In this document: positions 1 through 8,997 of the stretch, piece after piece
Layout of the letters: each line of letters starts with the position of its first letter
How positions within the stretch are numbered: position 1 is the stretch's first letter
From: Streptomyces sp. RPT161
GTDB taxonomy: Bacteria; Actinomycetota; Actinomycetes; Streptomycetales; Streptomycetaceae
Direction: 5' to 3'
Assembly (NCBI RefSeq): GCF_027533845.1
Contig: NZ_JAPZVN010000005.1
Location: 186,001 to 250,000, forward strand
DNA length: 64,000 nt
Program-made: the position numbers and the translations under genes
Notes under the pieces: generated by a model
The model's database searches: none
Told to the model about the DNA's origin: nothing
The model's input: the letters and a program-made list of their open reading frames with translations, nothing else

Positions 1-1
1 C

Positions 2-1504
2 AACGCCAAGATCCGCGACGTGCTGACCGGCCTGTTCGGCGGCCTCGACCTGCCCGGTTTCGCCCAGGGCCTGGACACCGTCATCGGCCCGCTGTCCGGC
101 GGCGAGCGCCGCCGCATCGCGCTGGCCCAACTGCTCATCGCCGAGCAGGACCTGCTGGTGCTGGACGAGCCCACCAACCACCTCGACGTCGAGGGCATCG
201 CCTGGCTCGCCGAACACCTCCAGGCGCGCCGCTCCGCGCTGGTGTGCGTCACCCACGACCGCTGGTTCCTCGACCAGGTGTGCACCCGCATGTGGGACGT
301 ACAGCGCGCCGAGGTCCACGAGTACGAGGGCGGCTACTCCGACTACGTCTTCGCCCGCGCGGAACGCGAGCGCCGCGCCGCCTCCGAGGAGGCCAAGCGG
401 CAGAACCTGGCCCGAAAGGAGCTCGCCTGGCTGCGCCGCGGCGCTCCGGCGCGTACCAGCAAGCCGCGGTTCCGCATCGAGGCGGCCAACGAGCTGATCG
501 CCGACGTGCCGCCGCCGCGGGACTCCGCCGAGCTGATGAAGTTCGCCAACTCCCGGCTCGGCAAGACGGTCTTCGACCTGGCGGACGTGACCGTCACTGC
601 CGGTGAGAAGGTGCTGCTCAAGCACCTGACCTGGCAGCTCGGCCCCGGCGACCGGATCGGCCTGGTCGGCGTCAACGGCGCGGGCAAGACCTCGCTGCTG
701 CGGGCGCTGGCCGACGCCGCGTACACGGAGGGCGACAAGCAGCCCGCGGGCGGCAAGGTGGTCGTCGGCAAGACGGTCCGGCTCGCCTACCTCTCCCAGG
801 AGGTCGCCGAACTCGACCCGACCTGGCGGGTGTTGGAGTCCGTGGAGCAGGTGCGGCAGCGCGTCGACCTGGGCAAGGGCCGTGAGATGACCGCCTCGCA
901 GCTGTGCGAGCGGTTCGGCTTCACGAAGGAGAAGCAGTGGACCCCGGTCGGCGACCTCTCCGGCGGTGAGCGGCGCCGACTCCAGCTGCTGCGGCTGCTG
1001 ATGGACGAGCCGAACGTGCTGTTCCTGGACGAGCCGACCAACGACCTGGACATCGAGACCCTCACCCAGCTTGAGGACCTCCTCGACGGCTGGCCGGGCT
1101 CGATGGTCGTCATCAGCCACGACCGCTACTTCATAGAGCGCACCACCGACCGGGTGTTCGCGCTGCTCGGCGACGCGACGTTGCGGATGCTGCCGCGCGG
1201 CATCGACGAGTACCTGGAGCGGCGGCGCGCCGCGATCGAGGCCGCCGCGGCCCCGGCCGCGTCCGCGGCTCCCGCCAAGCCCCGGTCGTCGGGGGCCGAC
1301 GCGCGCGCCGCGAAGAAGGAGCTCCAGAAGATCGAGCGCCAACTCGACAGGATCGGCGAGAAGGAGGCCAAGCTGCACGCCCAGATCGCCGAGAACCCGA
1401 CGGACTTCGAGAACGTCGCCAAGCTGGACGCCGAGTTGCGTGGACTGCGCGATGAGCGTGAGGAGTTGGAGATGCGCTGGCTGGAGCTGGCGGACGAGGT
1501 GTAA
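2..1504 (+). CDS. ABC-F family ATP-binding protein (Uup-like), 5' end missing
   Basis: The frame is open from the first bases of the window, so the start lies upstream and part of the first ATPase domain is missing. What remains is the end of ABC domain 1 (signature LSGGERRRIALAQLL, Walker B LLVLDEPTNHLD), an interdomain linker, and a full second ABC domain (Walker A GVNGAGKTS, signature LSGGERRRLQLLRLL, Walker B VLFLDEPTNDLD). An Ala/Pro hinge is followed by a charged C-terminal coiled coil of about 65 residues. Two ABC domains with no membrane segment define ABC-F proteins; the C-terminal coiled coil is typical of Uup, whose relatives act on ribosomes or branched DNA. Antibiotic-resistance ABC-F members usually lack this tail, so a housekeeping role is more likely (inference). 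Confidence 0.93.
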   Translation, partial: NAKIRDVLTGLFGGLDLPGFAQGLDTVIGPLSGGERRRIALAQLLIAEQDLLVLDEPTNHLDVEGIAWLAEHLQARRSALVCVTHDRWFLDQVCTRMWDVQRAEVHEYEGGYSDYVFARAERERRAASEEAKRQNLARKELAWLRRGAPARTSKPRFRIEAANELIADVPPPRDSAELMKFANSRLGKTVFDLADVTVTAGEKVLLKHLTWQLGPGDRIGLVGVNGAGKTSLLRALADAAYTEGDKQPAGGKVVVGKTVRLAYLSQEVAELDPTWRVLESVEQVRQRVDLGKGREMTASQLCERFGFTKEKQWTPVGDLSGGERRRLQLLRLLMDEPNVLFLDEPTNDLDIETLTQLEDLLDGWPGSMVVISHDRYFIERTTDRVFALLGDATLRMLPRGIDEYLERRRAAIEAAAAPAASAAPAKPRSSGADARAAKKELQKIERQLDRIGEKEAKLHAQIAENPTDFENVAKLDAELRGLRDEREELEMRWLELADEV

Positions 1505-1675
1505 AAGGCTCGTGGAGGCGGGCGGCGGGGGCATAACGGCGATGTCACGTGCACGGACCGGCCCGGCGTCCGCTTGGCGCCGGGTGATACAAAAGGTGCC
1601 CGCTTGAGCCCAAGCGTCACCTAGTACGAGGCCCGTGCCGCGGGCCTAGTGAACGATCACGGGGGAAAACCGCTC

Positions 1676-3505
1676 ATGTCCCAGCCGCCTGACGGTACCG
1701 GAGGCTCCGGCGCGCCGGAGCGCGCACCGCACGAGATGCCAACCCACCTCGCGGGCGCGGCGGTTCCGCCCCCGCCCGCGGGCCAGCCCCCGCAGGTCCC
1801 GCCGCCCCCACCCGCGGCCCCGGGCCAGCCGGTCCCGCCGCCTCCGCCGCCGGTGCAGAGCCAGGTCCCGCCGCCACCTCCCGCGGCTCCGGGGCAGCCC
1901 CCGCAGGCTCCGCCGATCGCCGGGGGCCAGCCGCAGTACGGCTATCCCGCGCCCGGCTACGGCTACCCGCAGCAGCCCCCGGCCCAGGGCGGCCCGAACC
2001 CGTACCAGCAGCCGTCGCCGTACGGCTACCAGCAGTCCCCGTACGCGCAGCAGCCGCCGACCCAGCCGATGCCGCACCAGGGTTGGGGCGGCAACCCGTA
2101 CGGGCAGCCGCAGCAGCCGCCCTTCCCGGCGCAGCCCGGCGGCGGCTCCGGCGGTCGGCTGTCCGGCGGCAGGCTGGCCGCGCTGATCGCGGGCATCGTC
2201 GCGGCGGTGCTGGTGGTCGGCGGCGGTGCCTACCTGTTGACCTCGGGTGGCAGCAAGCCCAAGTCGGCGGCTAGGGGCGGCGGTTCGGGGAACAGCGGTG
2301 ACAACGCGCCGCACAACTCCGCGGGCAAGGTCGCCTGGACGGTGCCCGCGCCGAACGTGACCAAGCAGCAGAACATCGCCCCCACCCCGGGCATGTGGTT
2401 CAGCGGCGGTGACGTCATCAAGCAGACGCCGACCGGTGTCACCGCGTACGACCTCGGCTCCGGCCAGCAGCAGTGGACGGTGCCGTCTCCGGAGGGCGAC
2501 ACCTGCGACGCCGCGACCGACATCGTCAACGACAAGATCGCCGTGCAGTACGGAACGCACTGCGAGAACGTGATGGTCGTCGACGCCTCGACCGGCAAGC
2601 TGGCGTGGAACAAGCCGCTGGGGTTCACCAGCAGCCTCCTGATGTACACCGACATGGCGATGAGCGGCGATGTGCTCGCGGTGGAGGCCCAGGAGCAGAC
2701 GGTCTCGTTCCAGGTGAGCACCGGTAAGCCGCTGTGGCACTCGGACAACGGCTCCGACGCCCATGACAAGGGCTTCGCCGGTGGCTCGCAGATGGTCGAG
2801 GTGTACTACAACGGCGACAACCAGGAGAACAACAACCACGTCTCGCTGATCGACCCGATGTCCGGCAAGCCCAAGTGGACCTGGGACGCCCCGGCGGGTA
2901 CGGAGGTGGTCAGCGTGATCTCGGTCAACCCGGTGGTGGTCGGTATCGGGGCGGGCGACATGACGATGACCGACATCTGGGACGTCGACGGCGGCCGTCT
3001 CGGCGGCAAGATCTCGTTGGGCAAGAGCGGTTCCGACCAGGGCAAGTACGCGATCCGGTGCCCTGCCGACAAGATGACCCCCTGCAACAACGTGGCCGTC
3101 TCCGGCAACACGCTCTACATGGCGACCAGTCAGCACTCCGGCAGCGGCTCGGTCTCCAGCACCAACGAGATCGCGGCGTTCGACCTGTCCAACGGCAGCG
3201 GCAAGTGGCTGTCCAAGAGCGCTGACGCGCCGATGCAGTTGGTGAGCGTGGACGGCAACTCGGTGATCGCGTACCAGATGTCCGGCTTCGAGAACGCGGG
3301 CAAGGTCCTCAAGGCCGACACGTCCAGCGGCGCGCTGTCCACCTACACCACCTTCGACGACTCCACTGCGCAGCAGGAGCGCGACCTGGACTCGGCGGGC
3401 CTGGGCGACTCCGACTTCGGCTGGCACAACAACACCCTGGCGATCGGGATGTCGCAGATCTACAGCGGCGGTCTGGAGAAGTACCTGGTGGGTGCCCTGC
3501 ACTGA
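1676..3505 (+). CDS. Pro/Gln/Tyr-rich membrane-anchored PQQ-like beta-propeller protein
   Basis: The protein has 609 residues. About 165 N-terminal residues are low complexity, with runs of PPPPP and repeated YGYP/QQP units. One membrane segment follows (LAALIAGIVAAVLVVGGGAYLL, about 172-194), then an extracytoplasmic domain of roughly 400 residues with repeated blades such as 'VMVVDASTGKLAWNKPL' and 'IAAFDLSNGSGKWLS', typical of PQQ_2-like propellers. This type II (N-in) design is common in Streptomyces; the function is unknown, with scaffolding or ligand binding at the cell surface possible. The ATG at 1676 is preferred over the in-frame GTG at 1649 because GGGGGAAA sits 7-10 nt upstream of it. 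Confidence 0.85.
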   Translation: MSQPPDGTGGSGAPERAPHEMPTHLAGAAVPPPPAGQPPQVPPPPPAAPGQPVPPPPPPVQSQVPPPPPAAPGQPPQAPPIAGGQPQYGYPAPGYGYPQQPPAQGGPNPYQQPSPYGYQQSPYAQQPPTQPMPHQGWGGNPYGQPQQPPFPAQPGGGSGGRLSGGRLAALIAGIVAAVLVVGGGAYLLTSGGSKPKSAARGGGSGNSGDNAPHNSAGKVAWTVPAPNVTKQQNIAPTPGMWFSGGDVIKQTPTGVTAYDLGSGQQQWTVPSPEGDTCDAATDIVNDKIAVQYGTHCENVMVVDASTGKLAWNKPLGFTSSLLMYTDMAMSGDVLAVEAQEQTVSFQVSTGKPLWHSDNGSDAHDKGFAGGSQMVEVYYNGDNQENNNHVSLIDPMSGKPKWTWDAPAGTEVVSVISVNPVVVGIGAGDMTMTDIWDVDGGRLGGKISLGKSGSDQGKYAIRCPADKMTPCNNVAVSGNTLYMATSQHSGSGSVSSTNEIAAFDLSNGSGKWLSKSADAPMQLVSVDGNSVIAYQMSGFENAGKVLKADTSSGALSTYTTFDDSTAQQERDLDSAGLGDSDFGWHNNTLAIGMSQIYSGGLEKYLVGALH

Positions 3506-3520
3506 CCCTGGCCCACCCGA

Positions 3521-3567
3521 CGGCCGCCCGGCCGCCCGCACCCCGAGTGCGCGCGTACGGGCGGCCG
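3521..3567 (+). terminator. GC-rich hairpin after the PQQ-propeller gene
   Basis: CGGCCGCCCG (3521-3530) is exactly complementary to CGGGCGGCCG (3558-3567), with a 27-nt loop, starting 15 nt after the stop codon. There is no U-run, as is usual for terminators in this GC range. Confidence 0.5.
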
Positions 3568-3837
3568 TTGGCGTTGGAGTTGACGGCTACGGGTTCCACT
3601 CTGTCGACATCCGACAAAACCAAACTTTCTGTCGCATGTTCCGAACCGATCCGGACGGTTTCGGGCATGAACCGGCCAGGAAGGGAGGGATTTTCGGTAT
3701 GCGGGGATGCTTCTGACGGGTATGGGGCGCGGTATCTCGAACAAGCGTGTAGCTTCCGGGGCTATACCGGGGCCGCAGGGGGGTGTGGCGTGGGCGGGAC
3801 GCCGGGAGGGGCGCGTGGGGAATGGGGGAGTGCCCAC
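3568..3837. other. Intergenic region upstream of the degenerate response regulator
   Basis: There is no supported gene here. The stretch is less GC-rich than its surroundings (for example around 3595-3640) and holds an imperfect inverted repeat, CCGAACCG / CGGTTTCGG (about 3637-3664). GGGGGAG at 3824-3830 is the ribosome binding site for the regulator at 3838. An upstream in-frame extension to 3547 exists but lacks a ribosome binding site and codes for nothing recognisable. Confidence 0.5.
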
Positions 3838-4506
3838 ATGGGCGTACGGATCGTGGTGGTGGACGACCACCGGTTGCTCGCGGAAGCCTTGGCCTCCGCG
3901 CTGAAGTTGCGCGGGCACCGTGTGCTGGCGGCCGGTGCGCCGAGTTCGAGCGCGGCGGACCTGGCGATCGGGCGGGCGCCCGAGGTGTGCCTGATGGGCA
4001 CGTCGACGCCCGCCGAGCCGGGGGTGTTCGACCCGGTGACGCGGATCAAGCGGGAGCGTCCGGCGATCGCGGTGATCGTGCTGGGGCCGGTGCCCAATCC
4101 GCGCGGCATCGCCGCCGCGTTCGCCGCCGGGGCCTCCGGTTACGTGCGCCACGACGAGCGGATCGAGGGCGTGGAGCGGGCGATGGCCAAGGCGCGGGCC
4201 GGGGAGGTGGCGGTGGCGCCGCAGTTGCTCCAGGCGGCGTTCGCCGAGCTGCTGCACCCCGCGGCGGAACCCGACGACGAGGGCAGCAGGCTGCTGCAGA
4301 TACTGACCCCGCGTGAGGTCGAGGTCCTGGTGCGGGTCGCGGAGGGTGAGGACACCCGCCTGATCGCCGCCGGGATGGGCATCGCCCCCAGTACGGCCCG
4401 CACCCATGTGCAACGCGTCCTGATGAAGTTGGGCGTGGGCTCCCGCCTGGAGGCGGCGGCCCTGGCCGCCCGCACGGGCTTGCTGGACCGCGCCTCCGGT
4501 GGCTAG
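3838..4506 (+). CDS. LuxR-family response-regulator-like protein with degenerate receiver
   Basis: The protein has 222 residues. The N-terminus (GVRIVVVDDHRLLAEAL) and overall layout are those of a NarL/FixJ regulator, and the C-terminus carries a clear LuxR HTH (LTPREVEVLVRVAEGEDTR...TARTHVQRVLMKLG, about 158-212). The receiver lacks key residues: where the phosphorylated Asp should be the sequence reads VCLMGTSTP (Gly54), the beta-4 Thr/Ser is Gly (VIVLGPVP), and the beta-5 Lys is replaced (GYVRHDE). Phosphorylation is therefore unlikely; it may act as an aspartate-less regulator. No histidine kinase is adjacent. The ATG at 3838 was chosen for its GGGGGAG ribosome binding site. A second LuxR regulator lies beyond the gal operon at 10662. 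Confidence 0.88.
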   Translation: MGVRIVVVDDHRLLAEALASALKLRGHRVLAAGAPSSSAADLAIGRAPEVCLMGTSTPAEPGVFDPVTRIKRERPAIAVIVLGPVPNPRGIAAAFAAGASGYVRHDERIEGVERAMAKARAGEVAVAPQLLQAAFAELLHPAAEPDDEGSRLLQILTPREVEVLVRVAEGEDTRLIAAGMGIAPSTARTHVQRVLMKLGVGSRLEAAALAARTGLLDRASGG

Positions 4507-4650
4507 GCGGGGGTCGCTCCGAAGACGCCGACTCGCCGTCGCGGCGGAAGGAGACCCGCCGCCGCGACGGCGAGCGGCCACGAACCCGCAGTGGAGCCCG
4601 ACGGTGCCGAACCGGCCGTCACCCGAACCGGAACTCGGCCGGACGGCACG

Positions 4651-4935
4651 CTAGTTACCGTCGTCCGCCCCCTGCGCGGGCGCGGGCGTGGGACTGAGCC
4701 GCAGCCAGAGCAGGAAGGCCGCGCCGAGCACCAGCATCCCGACTCCGGTCCACAGGTTGATGTTGATCCCCTGCGCCTTGCGCAGGTCCGCGTCGGACGC
4801 CGTGATCCCGGCGATCGTCACGATCACCCCGTAGACCGCGAACAGGCCCCCGATGATGCCCCGTATGTCGAACAGCCGCGCCGCGGTGGCGGACCGGCGC
4901 TCCAGCTCCTCGACCTCGTGCTGGTAGTCACTCAT
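4651..4935 (-). CDS. Small two-TM membrane protein downstream of the symporter
   Basis: The protein has 94 residues: a charged N-terminus (MSDYQHEVEELERRSATA), two hydrophobic segments (about 25-45, IIGGLFAVYGVIVTIAGI, and 62-80, WTGVGMLVLGAAFLLWL) and a Pro/Ala/Asp-rich tail. It begins 18 nt after the symporter stop on the same strand, so the two are probably cotranscribed. Small membrane partners encoded next to SSS transporters are known (for example DUF485/YjcH with ActP). I do not recognise this family with certainty, so a partner role is inferred from position only. Confidence 0.8.
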   Translation of the reverse strand: MSDYQHEVEELERRSATAARLFDIRGIIGGLFAVYGVIVTIAGITASDADLRKAQGININLWTGVGMLVLGAAFLLWLRLSPTPAPAQGADDGN

Positions 4936-4953
4936 GATGCTGCGCTCCTGGAC

Positions 4954-6642
4954 CTAGAACGAGAACGGGACGTACAGGGCCGCGGCGATGACCAGCGCGG
5001 CGGTGCCCAGCAGGGCGGGCCTGCGGTACCAGGCCTCGTCACCGGCCGCGGGCGGCTCCTCCATGCCCGGGGAGCGGGTCCCGTACACCAGCCCGGCGAG
5101 CTCCTCGACGGGCTTCGGCCTGGTGAAGACGCTGACCGCCACCATGACCACCGCTCCGGCGACGAAACCGACGATCGCCGAGACGAAGTTGGCGCCCTGG
5201 TCGCTGGGGATGGCGATGACGTGCTGCTTGTAGATGTAGAAGTAGTTGACCATCGCCGCGACGGTGCCCGCCAGCAGCCCCCAGAACCCGGCCTGCGCGG
5301 TGGTCCGCTTCCAGAACATGCCGATGATGAAGACCACGAACAGCGGCACGTTGAAGAACGAGAACAGCGTCTGCAGGTACGCCATGATGTTGCTGAAGCT
5401 GGACGCCAGGAACGCGGTGCCGATGCTGGCCAGTACCCCGATGACGGTGATGACCCGGCCGAACCGCAGGTAGTACGCGTCCGACTCGCCGCGCTTGACG
5501 TACCGCGACCAGATGTCGTTGGTGAACACGGTGTTGAACGAGGAGACGTTGGCCGCCATGCCCGCCATGAACGCGGCCAGCAGTCCGGTCACCGCGATGC
5601 CCAGCACACCGTTGGGCAGCAGGTCCTGCATCAGCAGCGGGATCGCGTCGTTGTAGGTCAGCGACGAGCCGGGTGTGCCGATCTTGGGCACGATGGCCGC
5701 CGCGATCAGCCCGGGTATCAGCACGCCGAACACGATCAGCACCTTGGGGAAGGCCGCGATCAGCGGGGTGCGCCTGGCGGCGGAGAGGTTCTTGGCGGAC
5801 AACGCCCGCTGCACTTCGGCGAAGTTGGTGGTCCAGTACCCGAAGCTGAGCACGAAGCCGAGCCCGAGCACGATGGTCAGCCAGTTGGCACCCAGCGGAT
5901 TGCCGTGGCCGATGCCGGTGCCGCCCCAGGCGGTCATGAAGTCATGGCCGTGGGTGCGGTCCAAGGTGGTGGTCAGGCCGTGCCAGCCGCCGACCCGCTT
6001 GAGGCCGACGACGACCAGCGGGATCAGCGCGGCGAGGATCACGAAGAACTGGAGCACCTCGTTGTAGATCGCCGAGGACAGTCCGCCGACGGTGATGTAG
6101 ACCAGCACGAACAGCCCGGCGACCAGGATCGCCACCCAGGTCGGCCAGCCCAGCAGCGCCTGCACCACGATCGCCATGGCGTACAGGTTGACGCCCGCGA
6201 TCAGCACCGCGGACAGGGCGAACAGCACCGAGCTGAGCAGATGCGCCTTGGGGTCGAAGCGGTGCAGCAGGAACTCCGGCACCGAGCGCACCTTCGAGCC
6301 GTAGTAGAACGGCATCATCACCAGGCCGAGGAAGACCATGGCGGGGATCGCGCCTATCCAGTACCAGTGCACGGTGTACACGCCGTACTGCGCGCCGTTG
6401 GCCGCCATGCCAAGGATCTCGGTGGCGCCGAGGTTGGCGGCGACGAACGCCAGGCCGGTGATCCAGGCGGGCAGCGACCGTCCGGACAGGAAGAAGTCGA
6501 GGCTGGTCCTCACGCTGCGTTTGGCGGCGAAACCGATGCCGAGGACCACGGCGAAGTAGATCACCAGGATCGCGTAGTCCAGTCCGTTGGTGGGGAGCCG
6601 AAGCCCATCGGCCAGGTATGGCAGAGGTGGTCTCGCTGGCAT
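4954..6642 (-). CDS. Sodium:solute symporter (SSS family), probable sugar/galactose transporter
   Basis: The 562-residue protein has about 13-14 hydrophobic segments. The N-terminus LDYAILVIYFAVVLGIGFAAKR and the segment DFFLSGRSLPAWITGLAFVAANLGATEILGM match the SSS family (SglT/PutP type), and ALSAKNLSAARRTPLIAAFPK resembles the conserved cytoplasmic loop of SGLT-like members. It couples Na+ influx to solute uptake at the cell membrane. Divergence from galT-galE-galK across 235 bp suggests galactose as substrate (inference). The start at 6642 (MPARPPLPY) is chosen because the longer frame to 6837 adds a Pro/Arg-rich, non-membrane tail that would run across the divergent promoter region. The ribosome binding site is weak. 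Confidence 0.9.
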   Translation of the reverse strand: MPARPPLPYLADGLRLPTNGLDYAILVIYFAVVLGIGFAAKRSVRTSLDFFLSGRSLPAWITGLAFVAANLGATEILGMAANGAQYGVYTVHWYWIGAIPAMVFLGLVMMPFYYGSKVRSVPEFLLHRFDPKAHLLSSVLFALSAVLIAGVNLYAMAIVVQALLGWPTWVAILVAGLFVLVYITVGGLSSAIYNEVLQFFVILAALIPLVVVGLKRVGGWHGLTTTLDRTHGHDFMTAWGGTGIGHGNPLGANWLTIVLGLGFVLSFGYWTTNFAEVQRALSAKNLSAARRTPLIAAFPKVLIVFGVLIPGLIAAAIVPKIGTPGSSLTYNDAIPLLMQDLLPNGVLGIAVTGLLAAFMAGMAANVSSFNTVFTNDIWSRYVKRGESDAYYLRFGRVITVIGVLASIGTAFLASSFSNIMAYLQTLFSFFNVPLFVVFIIGMFWKRTTAQAGFWGLLAGTVAAMVNYFYIYKQHVIAIPSDQGANFVSAIVGFVAGAVVMVAVSVFTRPKPVEELAGLVYGTRSPGMEEPPAAGDEAWYRRPALLGTAALVIAAALYVPFSF

Positions 6643-6877
6643 AGGTGGTCTCGCTTCTGGCGGCGGGTGGGTGGACGGAGTTGCCTGAACGTAACGCCGG
6701 ATGTTTGGAAAATGAACAGGCCTGGTGGAGTTCTTTGTTGGATCGTGATCGGACGCTCTCCGCTGCGGAGGAGGTTCGGGGGTTTCACCCCAAATGCTTC
6801 GATCCTTGCGTTGACGCGGTCGGTACTGTTGGGTCATGCTTCATAATGTTTGATTTTGTTGATGGAGGAGTCTTCGG
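6643..6877. promoter_or_regulatory. Divergent gal operon / symporter control region
   Basis: This 235-bp region separates two divergent start codons. On the galT side TTGACG (6811-6816) resembles a -35 box. CATGCT (6835-6840, spacer 18) or CATAAT (6842-6847) may serve as -10. TTTGAT and TTGAT units (6849-6863) form short direct repeats just before the GGAGGAG ribosome binding site (6864-6870). The Streptomyces galP1 promoter is known to be glucose-sensitive, galactose-dependent and controlled by a complex operator at this position. Equivalence here is an inference from context and the repeats. Confidence 0.5.
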
Positions 6878-8014
6878 GTGAAGAAGACGACGACCCTGCT
6901 CGCCGACGGTCGCGAACTGGTCCACTACGACGCCCGCGACGACGTGCCGCGCGACGCCGTCGACCAGCGCCCGCTCGAGCCCACCGCCACCGCGTCCGAG
7001 ATCCGCCACGACCCGCTGCTGGACGAGTGGGTCGCCGTCGCCTCCCACCGGCAGACCCGCACCTACCACCCGCCCGCCGACGCCTGCCCGCTGTGCCCCT
7101 CCCGGGACGGACGGCACAGCGAGATCCCGGCCGCCGACTACGACGTCGTCGTCTTCGAGAACCGCTTCCCCTCGCTGACCGGCGGACCAGGCCCGCTCAC
7201 CGCCGACGGCCCCGGCGGCCTGCTCGCCCACCGCCCCGGCGCCGGACGCTGCGAGGTGGTCTGCTTCACCCCCGACCACGACGCCTCCTTCGCCGACCTC
7301 ACCCCCGACCAGGCCCGTCTCGTCCTCGACGCCTGGACCGACCGCACCGCCGAACTGTCCCAACTCCCCGGCGTCCAGCAGGTGTTCTGCTTCGAGAACC
7401 GCGGCCGGGAGATCGGCGTCACCCTCAGCCACCCGCACGGCCAGATCTACGCCTATCCGTTCACCACCCCCCGCACCGCCCGCATGCTGCACAGCCTCGC
7501 CGCCCACCGGGAACGCACCGGCGGCAACCTGTTCGACGACGTACTGGCCGCCGAACGCGCCGACGGCAGACGGCTCGTGCTCACCGGCGACCACTGGACC
7601 GCGTTCGTCCCGCACGCCGCGCACTGGCCGTACGAGGTCCACCTCTACCCCAACCGCCGCGTCCCCGACCTGCTCGGCCTGGACGAGGCCGCCCGCGCCG
7701 AGTTCCCGCACGTCTACCTGGAACTGCTGCGCCGCTTCGACCGGATCTTCGGCGCCGGCGAGCCCCCCACCCCGTACATCTCCGCCTGGCACCAGGCGCC
7801 CGTCGACCGCATCGACCGCCGGGACTTCGCGCTCCACCTCGAGCTTTTCACCGTCCGCCGCACTTCCGGCAAGCTGAAGTTCCTGGCCGGTTCCGAGTCC
7901 GGCATGAACGTGTTCATCAACGACGTCCCCCCGGAGGCCGCCGCCGCGCGGCTGCGCGAGATCGCCACCCGGGGACACCACAGCCAGGGCGAGAAGGCAG
8001 GGCAGCAGCAGTGA
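6878..8014 (+). CDS. galT: Galactose-1-phosphate uridylyltransferase
   Basis: The 378-residue enzyme transfers UMP from UDP-glucose to galactose-1-phosphate (Leloir pathway, cytoplasm). The active-site HPHGQ motif is at 185-189 (His187 is the expected nucleotide acceptor). Other family features include EIRHDPLLDEWVAVASHR near the N-terminus, CPLCPSRDG (possible Zn ligands) and FENRFPSL. The GTG start has a strong GGAGGAG ribosome binding site 7 nt upstream. It is the first gene of galT-galE-galK; its stop codon overlaps the galE start (GTGA), indicating translational coupling. Confidence 0.97.
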   Translation: MKKTTTLLADGRELVHYDARDDVPRDAVDQRPLEPTATASEIRHDPLLDEWVAVASHRQTRTYHPPADACPLCPSRDGRHSEIPAADYDVVVFENRFPSLTGGPGPLTADGPGGLLAHRPGAGRCEVVCFTPDHDASFADLTPDQARLVLDAWTDRTAELSQLPGVQQVFCFENRGREIGVTLSHPHGQIYAYPFTTPRTARMLHSLAAHRERTGGNLFDDVLAAERADGRRLVLTGDHWTAFVPHAAHWPYEVHLYPNRRVPDLLGLDEAARAEFPHVYLELLRRFDRIFGAGEPPTPYISAWHQAPVDRIDRRDFALHLELFTVRRTSGKLKFLAGSESGMNVFINDVPPEAAAARLREIATRGHHSQGEKAGQQQ

Positions 8015-8997
8015 CCAGCAGCAAGAGCAAGGTTCTCGTCACCGGCGGAGCGGGCTACATCGGCAGCGTCGTCGCCGCCCACCTGATCGAGGCCGGACAC
8101 CGGGTCACCGTCCTCGACGACCTGTCCACCGGGCACCGCCAAGCCGTCCCCGAGGCCGCCGAGTTCATCGAGGGCCGCGTCCAGGACGCCGCCGACATCC
8201 TCGACCCCTCCTACGGCGCCGTACTGCACTTCGCTGCCTTCTCCCAGGTCGGCGAGTCCGTCGCGCACCCCGAGAAGTACTGGCGCAACAACGTCGGCGG
8301 CAGCCTCGACCTGCTCGACGCCATGCGCCGGGCGGACGTGCGCGCCCTCGTCTTCTCCTCCACCGCCGCCACCTACGGCGAACCCGTGCGCACCCCCATC
8401 ACCGAGACCGACCCGACCGCCCCCACCAGCCCCTACGGAGCCTCCAAACTCGCCGTCGACCACATGATCGGCGCCGAGTGCGCGGCCCACGGACTGACCG
8501 CCGTCTCCCTGCGCTACTTCAACGTCGCGGGCGCCCACGGACGGTACGGCGAGCGGCACGACCCCGAGTCCCACCTGATCCCGCTGGTCCTGCGCGTCGC
8601 CTCGGGCAGGCGCGAGTCCATCGCCGTCTACGGGGACGACTACCCCACCTCCGACGGCACCTGCGTGCGCGACTACATCCACGTCGCCGACCTCGCCGAA
8701 GCCCACCTGCTCGCCCTGCGCGCGGCGTTGAACGGTGACGTCCAGCGCGGCGAGCACCTCATCTGTAACCTCGGCAACGGCAACGGCTTCTCCGTCCGCG
8801 ACGTCATCGACACCGTGCGCAAGACCACCGGGCACCCCATCCCGGAAGTCGTCGCCCCCCGCCGGGCGGGCGACCCGGCGGTACTCGTCGCCTCGGCCGA
8901 ACGCGCCCGCACCCGGCTGGGCTGGAAACCGTCCCGCACCGACCTCGCCTCGATCGTCCGCGACGCGTGGGAGTTCGCGAAGGAGCACGCACCGTGA
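8011..8997 (+). CDS. galE: UDP-glucose 4-epimerase
   Basis: The 328-residue protein belongs to the extended SDR family and interconverts UDP-galactose and UDP-glucose with bound NAD. Visible features are the N-terminal Rossmann motif VTGGAGYIGS, the catalytic SPYGASK (Tyr142, Lys146), SSTAATYGEP and the substrate-domain sequence LRYFNVAGAHG. The GTG start at 8011 overlaps the galT stop and is preferred over much longer frames that read through galT. The last bases overlap the galK start in the same GTGA manner, so the three gal genes form one coupled operon. Confidence 0.97.
   Translation: MTSSKSKVLVTGGAGYIGSVVAAHLIEAGHRVTVLDDLSTGHRQAVPEAAEFIEGRVQDAADILDPSYGAVLHFAAFSQVGESVAHPEKYWRNNVGGSLDLLDAMRRADVRALVFSSTAATYGEPVRTPITETDPTAPTSPYGASKLAVDHMIGAECAAHGLTAVSLRYFNVAGAHGRYGERHDPESHLIPLVLRVASGRRESIAVYGDDYPTSDGTCVRDYIHVADLAEAHLLALRAALNGDVQRGEHLICNLGNGNGFSVRDVIDTVRKTTGHPIPEVVAPRRAGDPAVLVASAERARTRLGWKPSRTDLASIVRDAWEFAKEHAP

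Noticed and set aside
4591-6846. 751-residue open frame on the plus strand over the symporter
   Set aside because: Antisense shadow of a clear SSS transporter; the product is rich in Arg, Gly, Asp and His with no family features. Such frames arise from strong third-position GC.
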